A stretch of 64,000 nucleotides of DNA from Bacteroidota bacterium (GTDB lineage Bacteria; Bacteroidota; Bacteroidia; Flavobacteriales; Flavobacteriaceae). The notes beneath the pieces were generated by a model, which did not search any database, had not been told where the DNA came from, and worked only from the letters and a program-made list of their open reading frames with translations. The position numbers were made by a program, and so were the translations under genes. The stretch lies in assembly GCA_024279425.1 (NCBI GenBank), contig JAJRRO010000028.1:1-64000 (forward strand), given 5' to 3'. Below, piece after piece: positions 48,096 to 58,993 of the stretch; position 1 is the stretch's first letter; each line of letters begins with the position of its first letter.

Positions 48096-50459
48096 TTATT
48101 CCGTCCGAAGACTTTTAGCGGGGTTAGTAGTTGCTGCTTTTAAGGTTTGATAACTGACCGTTAATAGTGCGATTATGAGCAAGATTACACCCGCCACAAC
48201 GAACATCCACCACTGGATATCAATATGAAAGGCAAAACTTTGTATCCAGTCATTCATTAGATACCATGATAAGGGTACGGCAATCAATAAGGCAATGCCC
48301 ACCAGTTTTACGAAGTCTTTTGAAAGCAATTGAAACAAACCGGCAATATTGGCTCCCAAAACTTTCCGCACCGCAATTTCCTTGATACGCTGATGTGCCG
48401 TGAACATTGCCAGGCCAAATAGGCCCAAACACGAAATAATGATGGCGAGAGCCGCAAAAATTCCTACCAACTGCTGAACCTTCTGTTCGTCCTTATACCC
48501 TTTCTCAATTGTTTCGTCCAAGAAATGATATTCCATTGGAAGTCCACTGAATTGCCTCTGTACTTTTTTCATATGGGCAATAGCGTCCATTGTCTTACCG
48601 GGCACCGTTTTAAGATAAAATAGATAGGTATTTTTAGGCCTACATCTGATAATCATTGGCGTAATCGGATTGTGTAATGAAGTAAAATGGAAATTATTTA
48701 CTATGCCCACAATCTTACCTCCTTCTTCTTCTCCCCAAAAACTTAACGACTTTCCAATCGGATCTTTCATTCCCATGGCCTTGACGGCTTCTTCGTTGAC
48801 CATATAATTCAACGTATCAGTAGCGAAATTTGGAGAAAAGTTTCTTCCATCTTTTATGGAAATATCGAGCATATCCAAAAGTTCAAAATCCACATCGAGG
48901 ATGGAAAACCAGTTTTGACCATTATCGGGACTCATGCCTTCCCAAATGGGATCTGAAGTGGTGCCACCCATATCGATAAAATTACTGCTCGCGGAACTCA
49001 CTTGCTTAATACCCGAAAAATTGGCCAATTCGGTTTTCATGGTCTGCGAATGAAGGTAAGTCTCTTGATCCATTGGTAAATAGACAATATTTTCCTTGTC
49101 AAGCCCCAGATTCTTATTCTGTATGTACCGAAGTTGGAAGTAAACCACCAAAGTGCCCGTAATCATTATCATGCACAGAAAGAACTGAAAGACGACCAAC
49201 CCTTTTCGCAATTTAGTCTCGTTTTTGTTGACCTGCAATTTCTCCTTAAGGGCGTTGATGCTTTTAAAGGAGGATAAGGAAAATGCCGGATAGACACCAG
49301 AGAGCAAAACAGTACCCAACGCTATAATGAAAAGGATACCATAAAAATGGCTATTCAAAAAGTCGATGGAAAGTTCCTTTTCGGTAATGGTGTTGAACAA
49401 AGGTATCGAAATGATGGCCAACGAGACAGCGAACAATACCGATATACAAACAAGTACTACGGATTCCATAAAAAACTGACCCAATAGTGACCCCTTGCTA
49501 GCGCCTAATATTTTTTTTATTCCCACTTCTTTGGATCGTTTTATCGCCCAAGCAGTTGTCAGGTTAATAAAATTGGAGCAGGCAATCAACAAGGTAAATA
49601 GGGCAATAATCCCAAATAGAATGACATAATCGATTCTACCACCTACAGCCTTCCCATTCTCGAATTTGGAATAGAGGTAACGATCCTTCAATGGCTGCAA
49701 GAGCAAGGTTCTCCATTTGTCATCTCCCATTTTTTCCGGGATGTGCTGTACTTTTTGGACTAAAAGGTCTAAGTCTGCATTTTCAGCTATTAGAATATAG
49801 GTTTGCACCCACGTATTGCCCCAGCTTTTATTGTTCATTGGAAGGAAATTATCCAACGGTACCACAGCATCGAACTGAATTGTGGATTGTGGTGGAATTT
49901 TCTCAAAAATGCCTGTTATCTGATAGGGTTCGGATATTTCATCCAATGTCAAGTTCACGGTTTGTCCCAAGACATTTCCTTCAGGAAAATAAATGGCGGC
50001 CAGATCTACAGAGAGAACAATACTCTTAAGGTCTTTGAGACAATCACCTGTTTGACCTTCTTTCAGCGGGTAGGAAAATAAATTGAAAAACTCGCTGTCG
50101 GAACCCCTGACTTGAATTTGTGTCAATTTTTCGCCCAATTTGAGGTTAGATTCGCGCGAACCCGTAATTCTTACTGCGGTTTCTATTTCTGGTATTTGTG
50201 CTGATAAAACTTCTGCAACAGGATATCCCGTCCCATCCCAAGTATTGTCGGCATCTTCAATAGAGCTTACACGTGTCAACACTTGACTTATACGGTCACT
50301 GTTCACATGGAAGTTATCCTTATCGAATTCATCAAAAATCCATAGCGAAATAAAAAGTGTACACCAAATACCCAATGAAAGTCCTATGATATTTATCAAT
50401 GCGAAGCCCTTTCTCTTTTGTAGACTTCTTAACGCCGTTTTGAAATGGTTTCTTAACAT
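48096..50459 (-). CDS. FtsX/MacB-type ABC permease (array member 6)
   Basis: 787 aa from the ATG at 50459 (MLRNHFKTALRSLQKRKG), which fits the family's N-terminus. The ATG at 50480 would overlap the upstream gene and add seven unrelated residues. Coupling segments KEVGIKKILGASK and KEIAVRKVLGANI. C-terminal NPAKSLRTE. Double FtsX/MacB layout with about eight TMs. The 17-bp spacing to member 5 supports co-transcription. Confidence 0.92.
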   Translation of the reverse strand: MLRNHFKTALRSLQKRKGFALINIIGLSLGIWCTLFISLWIFDEFDKDNFHVNSDRISQVLTRVSSIEDADNTWDGTGYPVAEVLSAQIPEIETAVRITGSRESNLKLGEKLTQIQVRGSDSEFFNLFSYPLKEGQTGDCLKDLKSIVLSVDLAAIYFPEGNVLGQTVNLTLDEISEPYQITGIFEKIPPQSTIQFDAVVPLDNFLPMNNKSWGNTWVQTYILIAENADLDLLVQKVQHIPEKMGDDKWRTLLLQPLKDRYLYSKFENGKAVGGRIDYVILFGIIALFTLLIACSNFINLTTAWAIKRSKEVGIKKILGASKGSLLGQFFMESVVLVCISVLFAVSLAIISIPLFNTITEKELSIDFLNSHFYGILFIIALGTVLLSGVYPAFSLSSFKSINALKEKLQVNKNETKLRKGLVVFQFFLCMIMITGTLVVYFQLRYIQNKNLGLDKENIVYLPMDQETYLHSQTMKTELANFSGIKQVSSASSNFIDMGGTTSDPIWEGMSPDNGQNWFSILDVDFELLDMLDISIKDGRNFSPNFATDTLNYMVNEEAVKAMGMKDPIGKSLSFWGEEEGGKIVGIVNNFHFTSLHNPITPMIIRCRPKNTYLFYLKTVPGKTMDAIAHMKKVQRQFSGLPMEYHFLDETIEKGYKDEQKVQQLVGIFAALAIIISCLGLFGLAMFTAHQRIKEIAVRKVLGANIAGLFQLLSKDFVKLVGIALLIAVPLSWYLMNDWIQSFAFHIDIQWWMFVVAGVILLIIALLTVSYQTLKAATTNPAKSLRTE

Positions 50460-50476
50460 AGTTTTCGTTTTATGAA

Positions 50477-52924
50477 TCACTCAGTACGCAAACTTTTTAC
50501 CGGGTTCCTATTCGCAGCTGCAATTGTTCTAATACTCATAATAATCAAAGCAATCAACAGCATGGCGATTCCACTCAACAAGAAGATCCACCAACTGAGT
50601 TCTGTTTTATAGGCAAAATCCTGCAGCCAATTGTTCAGGCCCCAGTACGCTATTGGTGCGGCTATCGCAAAGGCAATGCCCACTAGGAGCAAAAATTCCT
50701 TACAGAGCAACAGGTTCAACTGCGCCAATGATGCTCCCAACACTTTTCGAATTCCGATTTCCTTGGTACGGCGTTCAGTTGTGTGGATGACGAGGCCCAA
50801 CAAACCAAGACAGCTTATTAAAATAGCAAGGCCCGTAGCCCAGTTAAATAAAACAGAGGTTTTGCGCTCTTGTTCATAAAATTGCTTGATTGTTTCATCC
50901 ATGAATTTGGGCTCAAAATCGTAGGCCGGATATACGTTCTTCCAAGCTGCTTCTATTTTTGAAATGTTTTGTGTCCAATCGCCATTAGTATCTGCATCAA
51001 ATGAAAGATGCAATGTATTAAATTGTGCGTAGTCGTCCCGGTTCCAATCGCCCACTAGTGCCATAGGTTTGATACCCGTTCGTAGCGATCGTTGGTAAAA
51101 ATCTTCCATCACCCCAACAATGGGATAGGCATCCTTACCTTCACCCAATAGTCTGCCTACTGCCTCTTGCGGTGCCTTGAATCCCAGCTGTATAAGAAAG
51201 GTTTTGTTGATGACATATTCGCGAATAGTATCGTTGAGCGGCATACGTCCAGCCAATAATTTCAAGTTGTAAAGATTCAGATATTCTGAATCGCCATAGA
51301 GCAATTGTAGATTGGTATTTATTTCCTTTTCCCCGTCGCGATAGGTTACCCCCATGGAATGTGAACTTCTTGAAGCCGGTGGATTGCCCCCTAGTGTGGC
51401 TTCAGCTATTTGGGGGATTTCCCTTATTTCATCGATAAACCGAATTCTTTTATCCATGGATTGTTCTTGATACGGCGTTCTGACGTAGGCAACGGCATTC
51501 GTCTTGAAACCCATTTTCTCGGTCATCAAAAAATGGATCTGTTTTCCCACGAGCAAGGTGGCAATGATAAAGATCTGTGCGATGACAAATTGAAAAACAG
51601 TCAGGTATTTTCGTAAAGCACTTTTATCGTTGCCAGGTAAAATCTGATTTTTTAGTACCGATACGGGCTTAAAATGGGAAAGTACCATTGCGGGGTAAAA
51701 GCCTGAAAGTAGTGTTATCAAAATCAGCAAAACTACCGTAGCAAAAATCAAAACAGGATTCTTAAACAGTCCGAAACTGGCACCTTGGGGCATGAAATCA
51801 GCAAATAATCGCAATAGCCAAGACGAAAAGAACCACGAAACGGCGGCGGCGGTCAAGGTCAAGAGCAAAGTCTCGCCCAAAAATTGAAAAATCAACTGTT
51901 TTCTTGAACTTCCCAGGGTTTTTCGTATACCGATTTCCTTGGCACGTTGGGTCGCCTGGGCCGTATTCAAATTGATAAAATTGACACAGCCCAAAAGCAA
52001 TAGGAACAAAGCGACGAAGGCCAAACTTAAAAGCACCGATTTATTGGCTTGATCCCTGCTATAATCGTAAGTACCGAAATTTGGGTTAAAATGCAAGTCA
52101 GCTAAAGGTTGTAGAAAAAAATCCTGTTCTTGTCCGAATGACTTTGTTTCGTCATCTTGATACTCTTTTGCCAATGCCGTTAACTGTTCTTGAATGGATG
52201 CTGCATCCGTTTTTTTATCGAGCTTGATAAATAATTGTGATCCCCCGTTGGTATTGTCCCAATCGACACCACCGTACATCTCCTTCAGACCTGTTTTACC
52301 GATGGTTTCGAAAGAAATGAATTCCTCAAAAATAAGGTCACTGCGATTCTTGAAATTTTCCACAATGCCCGAAACATTGGCGGTTATTGAATCATCATAA
52401 ACCAAAATCTTACCAATTATTTCCTCAGGAGATAAATCGGGAAAATATTTTTCAGCCCGATTTTCGGTCAAGATTACTTCATTGGGACGAGACAATACCT
52501 TCTCGCTATTTCCGGCAAGCCATCGGTATTTGAACAACTCAAAATAGTTCTCATCGGTATAGATTACGTCATCAGGCCGTTTGAACACTTTGTCAGTTAC
52601 ACGGTTCTCTATCTTAAACAAATATGCCTCGTAAAACGGACTTACAATCTCTAGACCTGGAGCTTCTTGTTTTAAGGTTTCCGCCAACGGTACCGCAACC
52701 CCAGAGTTGTAGAACCTTCCTTGGGCATTGGAAAATTCCGATGTGACTCTATAGATCCGATCTCCATCTTTATGGAATTTATCAAAGGTCAGATCAAAAT
52801 AGATCATTGCCCCGATTACAAAAGCAGAGCTCAATCCTATTGACAAGCCAATAATATTAATCATGGAAAATGCCTTGTTTTTCCAGATGTTTCTGAATGC
52901 TATTTTTAGATAGTTTTTGAACAT
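50477..52924 (-). CDS. FtsX/MacB-type ABC permease (array member 5)
   Basis: 815 aa, the longest member from its likely start (MFKNYLKIAFRNIWKNK). Coupling segments KEIGIRKTLGSSR and KEIGIRKVLGASL. The N-terminal core contains the family's IYRVTSEF and EVILTENRAEKYFPD pieces. C-terminal NPVKSLRTE. The gap to member 4 is 57 bp, the largest between adjacent permeases, and could hold a secondary promoter, though none is recognised. Confidence 0.92.
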   Translation of the reverse strand: MFKNYLKIAFRNIWKNKAFSMINIIGLSIGLSSAFVIGAMIYFDLTFDKFHKDGDRIYRVTSEFSNAQGRFYNSGVAVPLAETLKQEAPGLEIVSPFYEAYLFKIENRVTDKVFKRPDDVIYTDENYFELFKYRWLAGNSEKVLSRPNEVILTENRAEKYFPDLSPEEIIGKILVYDDSITANVSGIVENFKNRSDLIFEEFISFETIGKTGLKEMYGGVDWDNTNGGSQLFIKLDKKTDAASIQEQLTALAKEYQDDETKSFGQEQDFFLQPLADLHFNPNFGTYDYSRDQANKSVLLSLAFVALFLLLLGCVNFINLNTAQATQRAKEIGIRKTLGSSRKQLIFQFLGETLLLTLTAAAVSWFFSSWLLRLFADFMPQGASFGLFKNPVLIFATVVLLILITLLSGFYPAMVLSHFKPVSVLKNQILPGNDKSALRKYLTVFQFVIAQIFIIATLLVGKQIHFLMTEKMGFKTNAVAYVRTPYQEQSMDKRIRFIDEIREIPQIAEATLGGNPPASRSSHSMGVTYRDGEKEINTNLQLLYGDSEYLNLYNLKLLAGRMPLNDTIREYVINKTFLIQLGFKAPQEAVGRLLGEGKDAYPIVGVMEDFYQRSLRTGIKPMALVGDWNRDDYAQFNTLHLSFDADTNGDWTQNISKIEAAWKNVYPAYDFEPKFMDETIKQFYEQERKTSVLFNWATGLAILISCLGLLGLVIHTTERRTKEIGIRKVLGASLAQLNLLLCKEFLLLVGIAFAIAAPIAYWGLNNWLQDFAYKTELSWWIFLLSGIAMLLIALIIMSIRTIAAANRNPVKSLRTE

Positions 52925-52981
52925 GAGTTCTTGTTTTTATACTTTTTCAGCTCTCCTCATTATTATAAGTGAGGTACTTTT

Positions 52982-55396
52982 TTATTCATCCCTTAATGCC
53001 TGTACGGGGTTCATAGTCGCTGCCCTAAAACTCTTCCAACCGATAGTTGCAAAAGCGATACATATTGTAATTACCCCTGCCAAGGCGAACAGCCACCATT
53101 GCAGCTCCGTGCGGTAGGCAAAACCTTCAAGCCATTTGTCCATAAGATAATATCCCAGGGGAAAGGCAATAAAAAAGGCGATGCATACCAATTTTAAAAA
53201 ATCTTTGGAAAGCATGGTTATAATTTCAGGTACGCTGGAGCCCAACACTTTTCGGATACCTATTTCCTTAAACCGCTGTTCTGCCGTAAAGGTGACCAGC
53301 CCAAAAAGACCGAGACAGGCTACTAAAATGGTCAGTAGGGCAAAAACATTCAACACTGTTCCCATTTTCCGTTCGGCCATATAGGTTTGTCTATATGATT
53401 CGTCCAGCAGGGCATAGCTAAAGGTTTCATCAGTATTAAAGCTGTTCCACAACCCTCGGGCGTCCGCAATCAGACCTGCCATATCTCCCGTTTTTGCCCG
53501 GACTATGAGTCCGCCGTAGGAACCGTACACCATGATCAAAGGTTCTATGGCGCGGTGAAGCGATTCATGGTGGAAATCTTTGATTACCCCGATTACCGTC
53601 AGTTTTTGGTTTTCAGGATCGGCCGCCCGTTCAAAGGTCTTGCCGATGGGGTTGTCGCCTAATCCAAATGCTTTTGCGGCACTTTGATTGATAATGGTCT
53701 TTCCGTCTTCTGAACCGAATTCATCGGAGAAATTGCGGCCTTCAATTAGTTGCATGCCCATAACCGGAAGATAGTTTTCGTCTACGTTGTAGAGCGAGCT
53801 CCTTCGTTTGAACTTTCCATCCTTGTAAATTCCGAACACACTACGGTCCGACGGTCCGGCCGGCACGAAGGGAGACTGCGTAACTCCTGCCACTTTTGGA
53901 TTTTTCAGAAGTTCGTTTTTAAGGGTTTCATTGTTGTTCCCTAAAAGATGGGACCACCTCAGAACAAGAATCTGGTCTTTGTCATAGCCTAAATTCTTGT
54001 TCTGTATATAATCCATCTGTTGATTCACCACTAGAACTGCCAATATCAATCCGGCAGAAATCACGAATTGAAAAACTACCAATCCGCTGCGGACACCCTT
54101 ACTTTTGCCAAAGCCCAGAAACTTACTTTTTAAGGCTGATATTGGCTTAAAGGATGAGAGGAAGAATGCCGGATATCCCCCAGCCAAAAGACTCACAAAG
54201 AGGGTGCCAAGAAAAAGTATCGCAAGTACAGAAGGTTTGAGCAACTCCTCTGCCTGTAGCTCCTTTCCTGACAGGCCATTGAAAAATGGCAGGGTAATGG
54301 CCAGTAATATCGAGGCGATCAACATTGCAATCAAAGTTGCTATGGCCGATTCCATTAAGAACTGCTTGATCAGTTGGTTCCTGTTCGAGCCTAAAACCTT
54401 TCGGATGCCTACCTCTTTTGCCCGTTTGGCCGCGGCCGCTGTGGAGAGGTTCATAAAGTTGATACAGGCGATGAGCAACATAAAAAGAGCTACGGCACTA
54501 AAAATGTAGACATACTTGACGTCACCGCCTTCCTCCATGGTGGAAGCCTTCGAAAACTCGGGATTCAGGTGGATGTCCGTTAACGGCTGCAAATAAAGCC
54601 CCAATTCGTTTTCTAGATTGAATTCATTGTAGGTTACCCCAAGTTCTTCCTGTAGCTGTGGCCCCATGTTTTGTTTCAGTACTTGGGGTAGTTTGGCTTC
54701 CAGTTGCTTGTAATCATAACCTTCACGCAAGACCAAATAGGTATAAAAATCGGAATTCATCCATGTGCCGCTTTTGGCGAGTTCATGACCTTCCATCGAA
54801 ACAAACGCCTTGAAATGAAAATGGGAATTTGTTGGCACCTCATCGATAACGGCAGTAACCGTGTAGGGTTGTTGCTCCTCGTTAAGTTGCAATTGTTTTC
54901 CAATAGCAGCTACCGCACTGCCGAAGTAACGCTCCGCTTCCTTTTTGGTCAGGACAATGGTAAAAGGTTTTTTCAAGGGATTGACCATATCCCCTTCGAT
55001 AATCGGGAGGGTAAATACCGCAAAAAAGTTAGGGTCTGCCCAGGCGTATTTGCTGTTCTTGAAAGTGGTATTACTGTAGTCCACCAACGGTTCACCCATT
55101 CTTCTGAGCCGTGTAGCATCCTCTACTTCGGGGAATTCGCGTTTTAGCGTTTCCGCTACAGGAGGCATAACAACGGCCTCCCTAACATCTTCCCCTTCGA
55201 TTTTTGCCTTGAACACTACCCGGACAATTTCATCCGTCTTTTCGTTAAACCGGTCATAGCTTAGTTCATCGACCACAAAAAGCATAATGATCAAACAGGA
55301 GGCGATACCCAAGGCAAGACCTGTAATATTCAAGGAAAACATGCCCCTGTTTTTTAGAATGTTTCGCCACGCGATTTTTATATAGTTTTTGAACAT
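52982..55396 (-). CDS. FtsX/MacB-type ABC permease (array member 4)
   Basis: 804 aa, starting MFKNYIKIAWRNILKNRG. Coupling segments KEVGIRKVLGSNR and KEIGIRKVLGSSV. The first periplasmic core carries PPVAETLKREFPEVEDATRL, a conserved piece of the array's core. C-terminal NPVQALRDE. Its ATG is 6 bp after the DUF2911 gene's stop, so the two are probably coupled. GC content looks somewhat higher than in neighbouring members. Confidence 0.92.
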   Translation of the reverse strand: MFKNYIKIAWRNILKNRGMFSLNITGLALGIASCLIIMLFVVDELSYDRFNEKTDEIVRVVFKAKIEGEDVREAVVMPPVAETLKREFPEVEDATRLRRMGEPLVDYSNTTFKNSKYAWADPNFFAVFTLPIIEGDMVNPLKKPFTIVLTKKEAERYFGSAVAAIGKQLQLNEEQQPYTVTAVIDEVPTNSHFHFKAFVSMEGHELAKSGTWMNSDFYTYLVLREGYDYKQLEAKLPQVLKQNMGPQLQEELGVTYNEFNLENELGLYLQPLTDIHLNPEFSKASTMEEGGDVKYVYIFSAVALFMLLIACINFMNLSTAAAAKRAKEVGIRKVLGSNRNQLIKQFLMESAIATLIAMLIASILLAITLPFFNGLSGKELQAEELLKPSVLAILFLGTLFVSLLAGGYPAFFLSSFKPISALKSKFLGFGKSKGVRSGLVVFQFVISAGLILAVLVVNQQMDYIQNKNLGYDKDQILVLRWSHLLGNNNETLKNELLKNPKVAGVTQSPFVPAGPSDRSVFGIYKDGKFKRRSSLYNVDENYLPVMGMQLIEGRNFSDEFGSEDGKTIINQSAAKAFGLGDNPIGKTFERAADPENQKLTVIGVIKDFHHESLHRAIEPLIMVYGSYGGLIVRAKTGDMAGLIADARGLWNSFNTDETFSYALLDESYRQTYMAERKMGTVLNVFALLTILVACLGLFGLVTFTAEQRFKEIGIRKVLGSSVPEIITMLSKDFLKLVCIAFFIAFPLGYYLMDKWLEGFAYRTELQWWLFALAGVITICIAFATIGWKSFRAATMNPVQALRDE

Positions 55397-55402
55397 GATG
55401 AT

Positions 55403-56515
55403 TTATTTAAAAATGTCCTTGCCCGCTTTAATATCAGTGATTAAGCGATCGATATAGGACAGGTACATTTGGTCCGTTGTCTTTTTCTTTGCGGAATCGC
55501 AATATTTCAATGCCTTTTTCTTATCTCCTAAATAATAATAACCGCTTACCATGCCCAAGTGGGATTCAACATCATCGGGGTATTTATCATAGTTGGTTTT
55601 AAAAATTTCAAAAGCCTCTTGATGACGTTCCGTATTGTTTAGACCGATACCATACGTAGCCAAATCTTGTGAAGTGCCCAAGGGCAATGCTTTTTGCATG
55701 ATGGAGTCCGCTTCGGTTTTTCTTTTTAATTTTTCAAGCAATCCCGCATAAGTAGATAGGGTCTTAAAATTGGATTCACCGAAATAGGTATTGATCGAGC
55801 GGTCTGCCCAAGTCAAACCTTCTTCCAAATTGATGTTGTTGACCAAGCAATAATTTGCCGCCATTTGAAGGTTCTGCCAATATCGGTAAAATAGGCCTGA
55901 GTTGACCTCTTTTCTAAACGACTCGATTTGAATCTGATGAATATCGACCGAAACCTTGAATGGCACTTTTAGCTTTTCCCATTTCATAGAAACAACGGCA
56001 CTGTTTTCAGTCTGATCGTTGAATTCGTATTTGAGTCGTTCTATGTTTTCTTCCAATTTCAATACCGGAACATCCACCCGCAGGGCATCGTCTTTTTCAT
56101 CATAATAAAAACTGCCCCATGCCGTATTGAATTTTGAAAATACCAAAGTCGCCTTTTCAGGCCCGATAGAGATAAAGAACCCATATTTGCCTTTGGCTAA
56201 GGGCTTATCTTCGATATAAACATCAGTACTGAATTCAATTGTCGTATTTTCATTTGCCCCGGCACGCCATGGAGCAGCCTTGCTGGTGCCGTAGCCCAAA
56301 TCGGCAAAACCGTAATGTACAAGTTTGCCCCAAATTTGACCTTCCCGACCATTTACGCCGGGTCTTGAGTATTCGATTTTTACCTCTGAAATTCCTATAT
56401 ATTCTGAAACCGAGGCTTTTTTATTACCATCTGGTGGCAACGTGATTTGTGCGTTTAATCCTATTGCGCAAATGGCAAAAAGGAATGTAGCAATCAGATT
56501 GTTTTTCATTTTCAT
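55403..56515 (-). CDS. DUF2911 protein with C-terminal TPR-like region
   Basis: 370 aa with a Sec signal (cleavage near GLNAQ). Residues about 30-185 are DUF2911 (ISEVKIEYSRPGVNGREGQIWG, APWRAGANENTTIEFSTDV, then GKYGFFI). Residues about 200-365 look like tetratricopeptide helices (for example YGIGLNNTERHQEAFEIF, YDKYPDDVESHLGMV). Function of DUF2911 is unknown. It is placed between permease members 3 and 4 (43 bp and 6 bp gaps), so it belongs to the operon and is a candidate periplasmic partner. An ATG at 56509 is an alternative start. Confidence 0.88.
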   Translation of the reverse strand: MKMKNNLIATFLFAICAIGLNAQITLPPDGNKKASVSEYIGISEVKIEYSRPGVNGREGQIWGKLVHYGFADLGYGTSKAAPWRAGANENTTIEFSTDVYIEDKPLAKGKYGFFISIGPEKATLVFSKFNTAWGSFYYDEKDDALRVDVPVLKLEENIERLKYEFNDQTENSAVVSMKWEKLKVPFKVSVDIHQIQIESFRKEVNSGLFYRYWQNLQMAANYCLVNNINLEEGLTWADRSINTYFGESNFKTLSTYAGLLEKLKRKTEADSIMQKALPLGTSQDLATYGIGLNNTERHQEAFEIFKTNYDKYPDDVESHLGMVSGYYYLGDKKKALKYCDSAKKKTTDQMYLSYIDRLITDIKAGKDIFK

Positions 56516-56558
56516 CGTATTTAGTATTGTTAGTACCTTATATGTTATTATGCCATTT

Positions 56559-58964
56559 TCATTCCGTTCGTAAACTATTTACAGGGTTCTTATTTGCAAC
56601 TTTGATTGCTTGATACCCAACAGTTGCCAAGGCAATCAACATTGTTCCTATGCCGCTAATTACAAAAACAGGCCAGGAAATTTCGATGCGATACGAATAT
56701 TCTTCCAACTATTGATTCATAAAATACCATGCAAGTGGCGCGGCAATACAAAAAGCGATAGCAATCAAAATAATAAACTCCCTTGAGAATAGATACACAA
56801 TGTTATTTTTGGTGGCACCTAAGACTTTTCGGACCCCTGCCTCTTTTATTCGCTGCATAATCATAAAAGAGGCTAGACCGAATAGGCCCAAACAACTTAA
56901 AAATATGGCGATGCCCGCGGCTAATTTGTACAAATGAGATAATCGCCTTTCCTGTTCATAATATCCTGCTATTTTGTCATCGATAAAATTGTATTCGAAT
57001 ACATAATCGGGAAAGGTATCGTTCCATAGGTTTTCAATTGCTCTTATGGAATTCACTGCTTCTCTGGCATTCAACTTTATGCTTACTTGATTGTACCTCG
57101 TTTTTTGTGCGAACATGAATAACCCTGCCAGTTCATCCTTAAGGGAAACATTTTGAAAATCCTTTACTACACCAACTATTAGACCCTTTGCATCGCCCAA
57201 ATCGATTTCTTTGTTGAGCGCTTCCTCGGGATTCGTAAGTCCAAGCTTTTTAGAAAGCTTTTCATTAATAAGGAACTCCAGCGTGCTATCGGATTCTATT
57301 AGATTTCGCCCGGCCGCCAATTGTATTTGATAAGTATTCAGATATTCGGGATCGATCCGCTTGCGCATCGAGTAGAAATCGATTTCTTCGGTAGCCTTGT
57401 CAAACGCAAATTTTCCCCAGGAATTTCCTGCTTCCATAGGCGTACTGGTACTGAAGCTAACATTATGGACTCCATTTACCACACGTAGGGCGTTACGCAG
57501 ATAGTCTATTTTTGCCGCTCCTGTACTATCGTTGGGAATAGAAACGTTTACCAAGGCATCTTTCGTAAAACCCAAGGGCTGGTTATTAAAAAAATCCATT
57601 TGCCTTACTACAACGATAGTTCCGATGATTAAGGCTTGGGCAATAACAAACTGGAATACGACGAGGCTTCTACGCAAGGAGATTCCGCTTGAACCAACTG
57701 CAGACACTTTGCTTTTCAATGCATTTATAGGATTGAATTTAGAAAGCACAATTGATGGATAGAAACCAGCCAAGAATGTAACGGCCATGGCTATCAAAAC
57801 CAAAAACCATATCATCTCAGAGGCCTGGAGAATACCGAAGTTCAATGGCAAGTCGATTAAAGCACCTATCTGCTTTAAGGATAGAAAAGTTATAACCAAG
57901 GCCAACAACTCAGATAGCACAACGATCATAAACGTCTCTGTTAGAAATTGCACTCTTAAATGCGACCTATTACTGCCCACTACTTTTCTTATACCAATTT
58001 CTTTGGAACGATTAACTGCCAGTGCGGTAGATAGGTTGATGAAATTTACGCAGGCGATCAATAAAATAAAACCGGCAACAAGCCATAAGACATTTATCAT
58101 TTCCTTGCTGATACTACGAGAGCTAAAATTCCCGGCCTCAGTGTCAAAATGGATTTTATCCAACGTCTGCAACACATGGGTATCGGTATTATCGGTGATT
58201 TTTTTCTCTAGTGAAAGTACTTTCAATTGAGCATCTACCGTAGCTGGTGATACATTTTTTGGTAATAGTACAAAGCAGCCAAATCTGCTGTCCGTTCCAT
58301 CCCAATCAGTAGAGTTTAGAAACTCAGAAGTATATCCTGTACCGTAAGAAATCAGCGCCCTAATCTGTAGGTCGCTATTTTTTGGCACTTCCCCTAAAAT
58401 ACCCGTTACTCTTAACAAATCGGTATTATTCCATTTAAGATTTCTACCCATAGCAGCTTCCCAACTACCGAAGTATTTAATGGCCGTTTCCTTGGTAAGT
58501 ATAACGTTATTCGGGTCTCTTAACGAAGTAGGAGAACCAGCAAGCCACTGAAAATCAAAAATATCGAACAAACTGGGTTGAGAAACGTAAACGCCATTTT
58601 TTTCCTTGAACTTTTTAGTTGTGTTTCCAGCCTCGTCAATTACTAAGATCTGGGAATTACCTGCTGCATAAAAAGCGGCAACTTCTTCTAATTGGGGCAA
58701 TGCAATTTTTATATCCTGAGGTAGAGCATATGGATTCGAAACACCATAAAACACATCTGTATTAGGATGATGGTATTCGGTCAACACCCGATAAATTCGA
58801 TCCTTTTTTTGATGATAATTATCAAAACTAAGTTCAAACTGAACGATAATAAAAATCAAAAGACATACAGCGATACCTACTGCCAAGCCCCCGATATTTA
58901 TAAAGGCATGACCTTTTCTTCGAGTTAGATTTCGCCAAGCGATTTTTAGATAGTTCTTGAACAT
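56559..58964 (-). pseudogene. FtsX/MacB-type ABC permease (array member 3) with internal amber codon
   Basis: From MFKNYLKIAWRNLTRRKG the frame is open for 751 codons and stops at TAG (56709-56711) after WYFMNQ. The same frame continues past it as LEEYSYRIEISWPVFVISG, then a last TM, and NPVNSLRTE to the TGA at 56559-56561. All relatives have Trp at the stop position (WL in NNWLSGF and QNWLESF), so a single TGG to TAG change explains it. The truncated product lacks the last membrane helix. Coupling segments KEIGIRKVVGSNR and KEAGVRKVLGATK are intact. It may be recently inactivated, read through by a suppressor, or a sequence error. Confidence 0.9.
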
Positions 58965-58993
58965 TGTTCTCGTTTTTTGATGATGGTTTTAAT

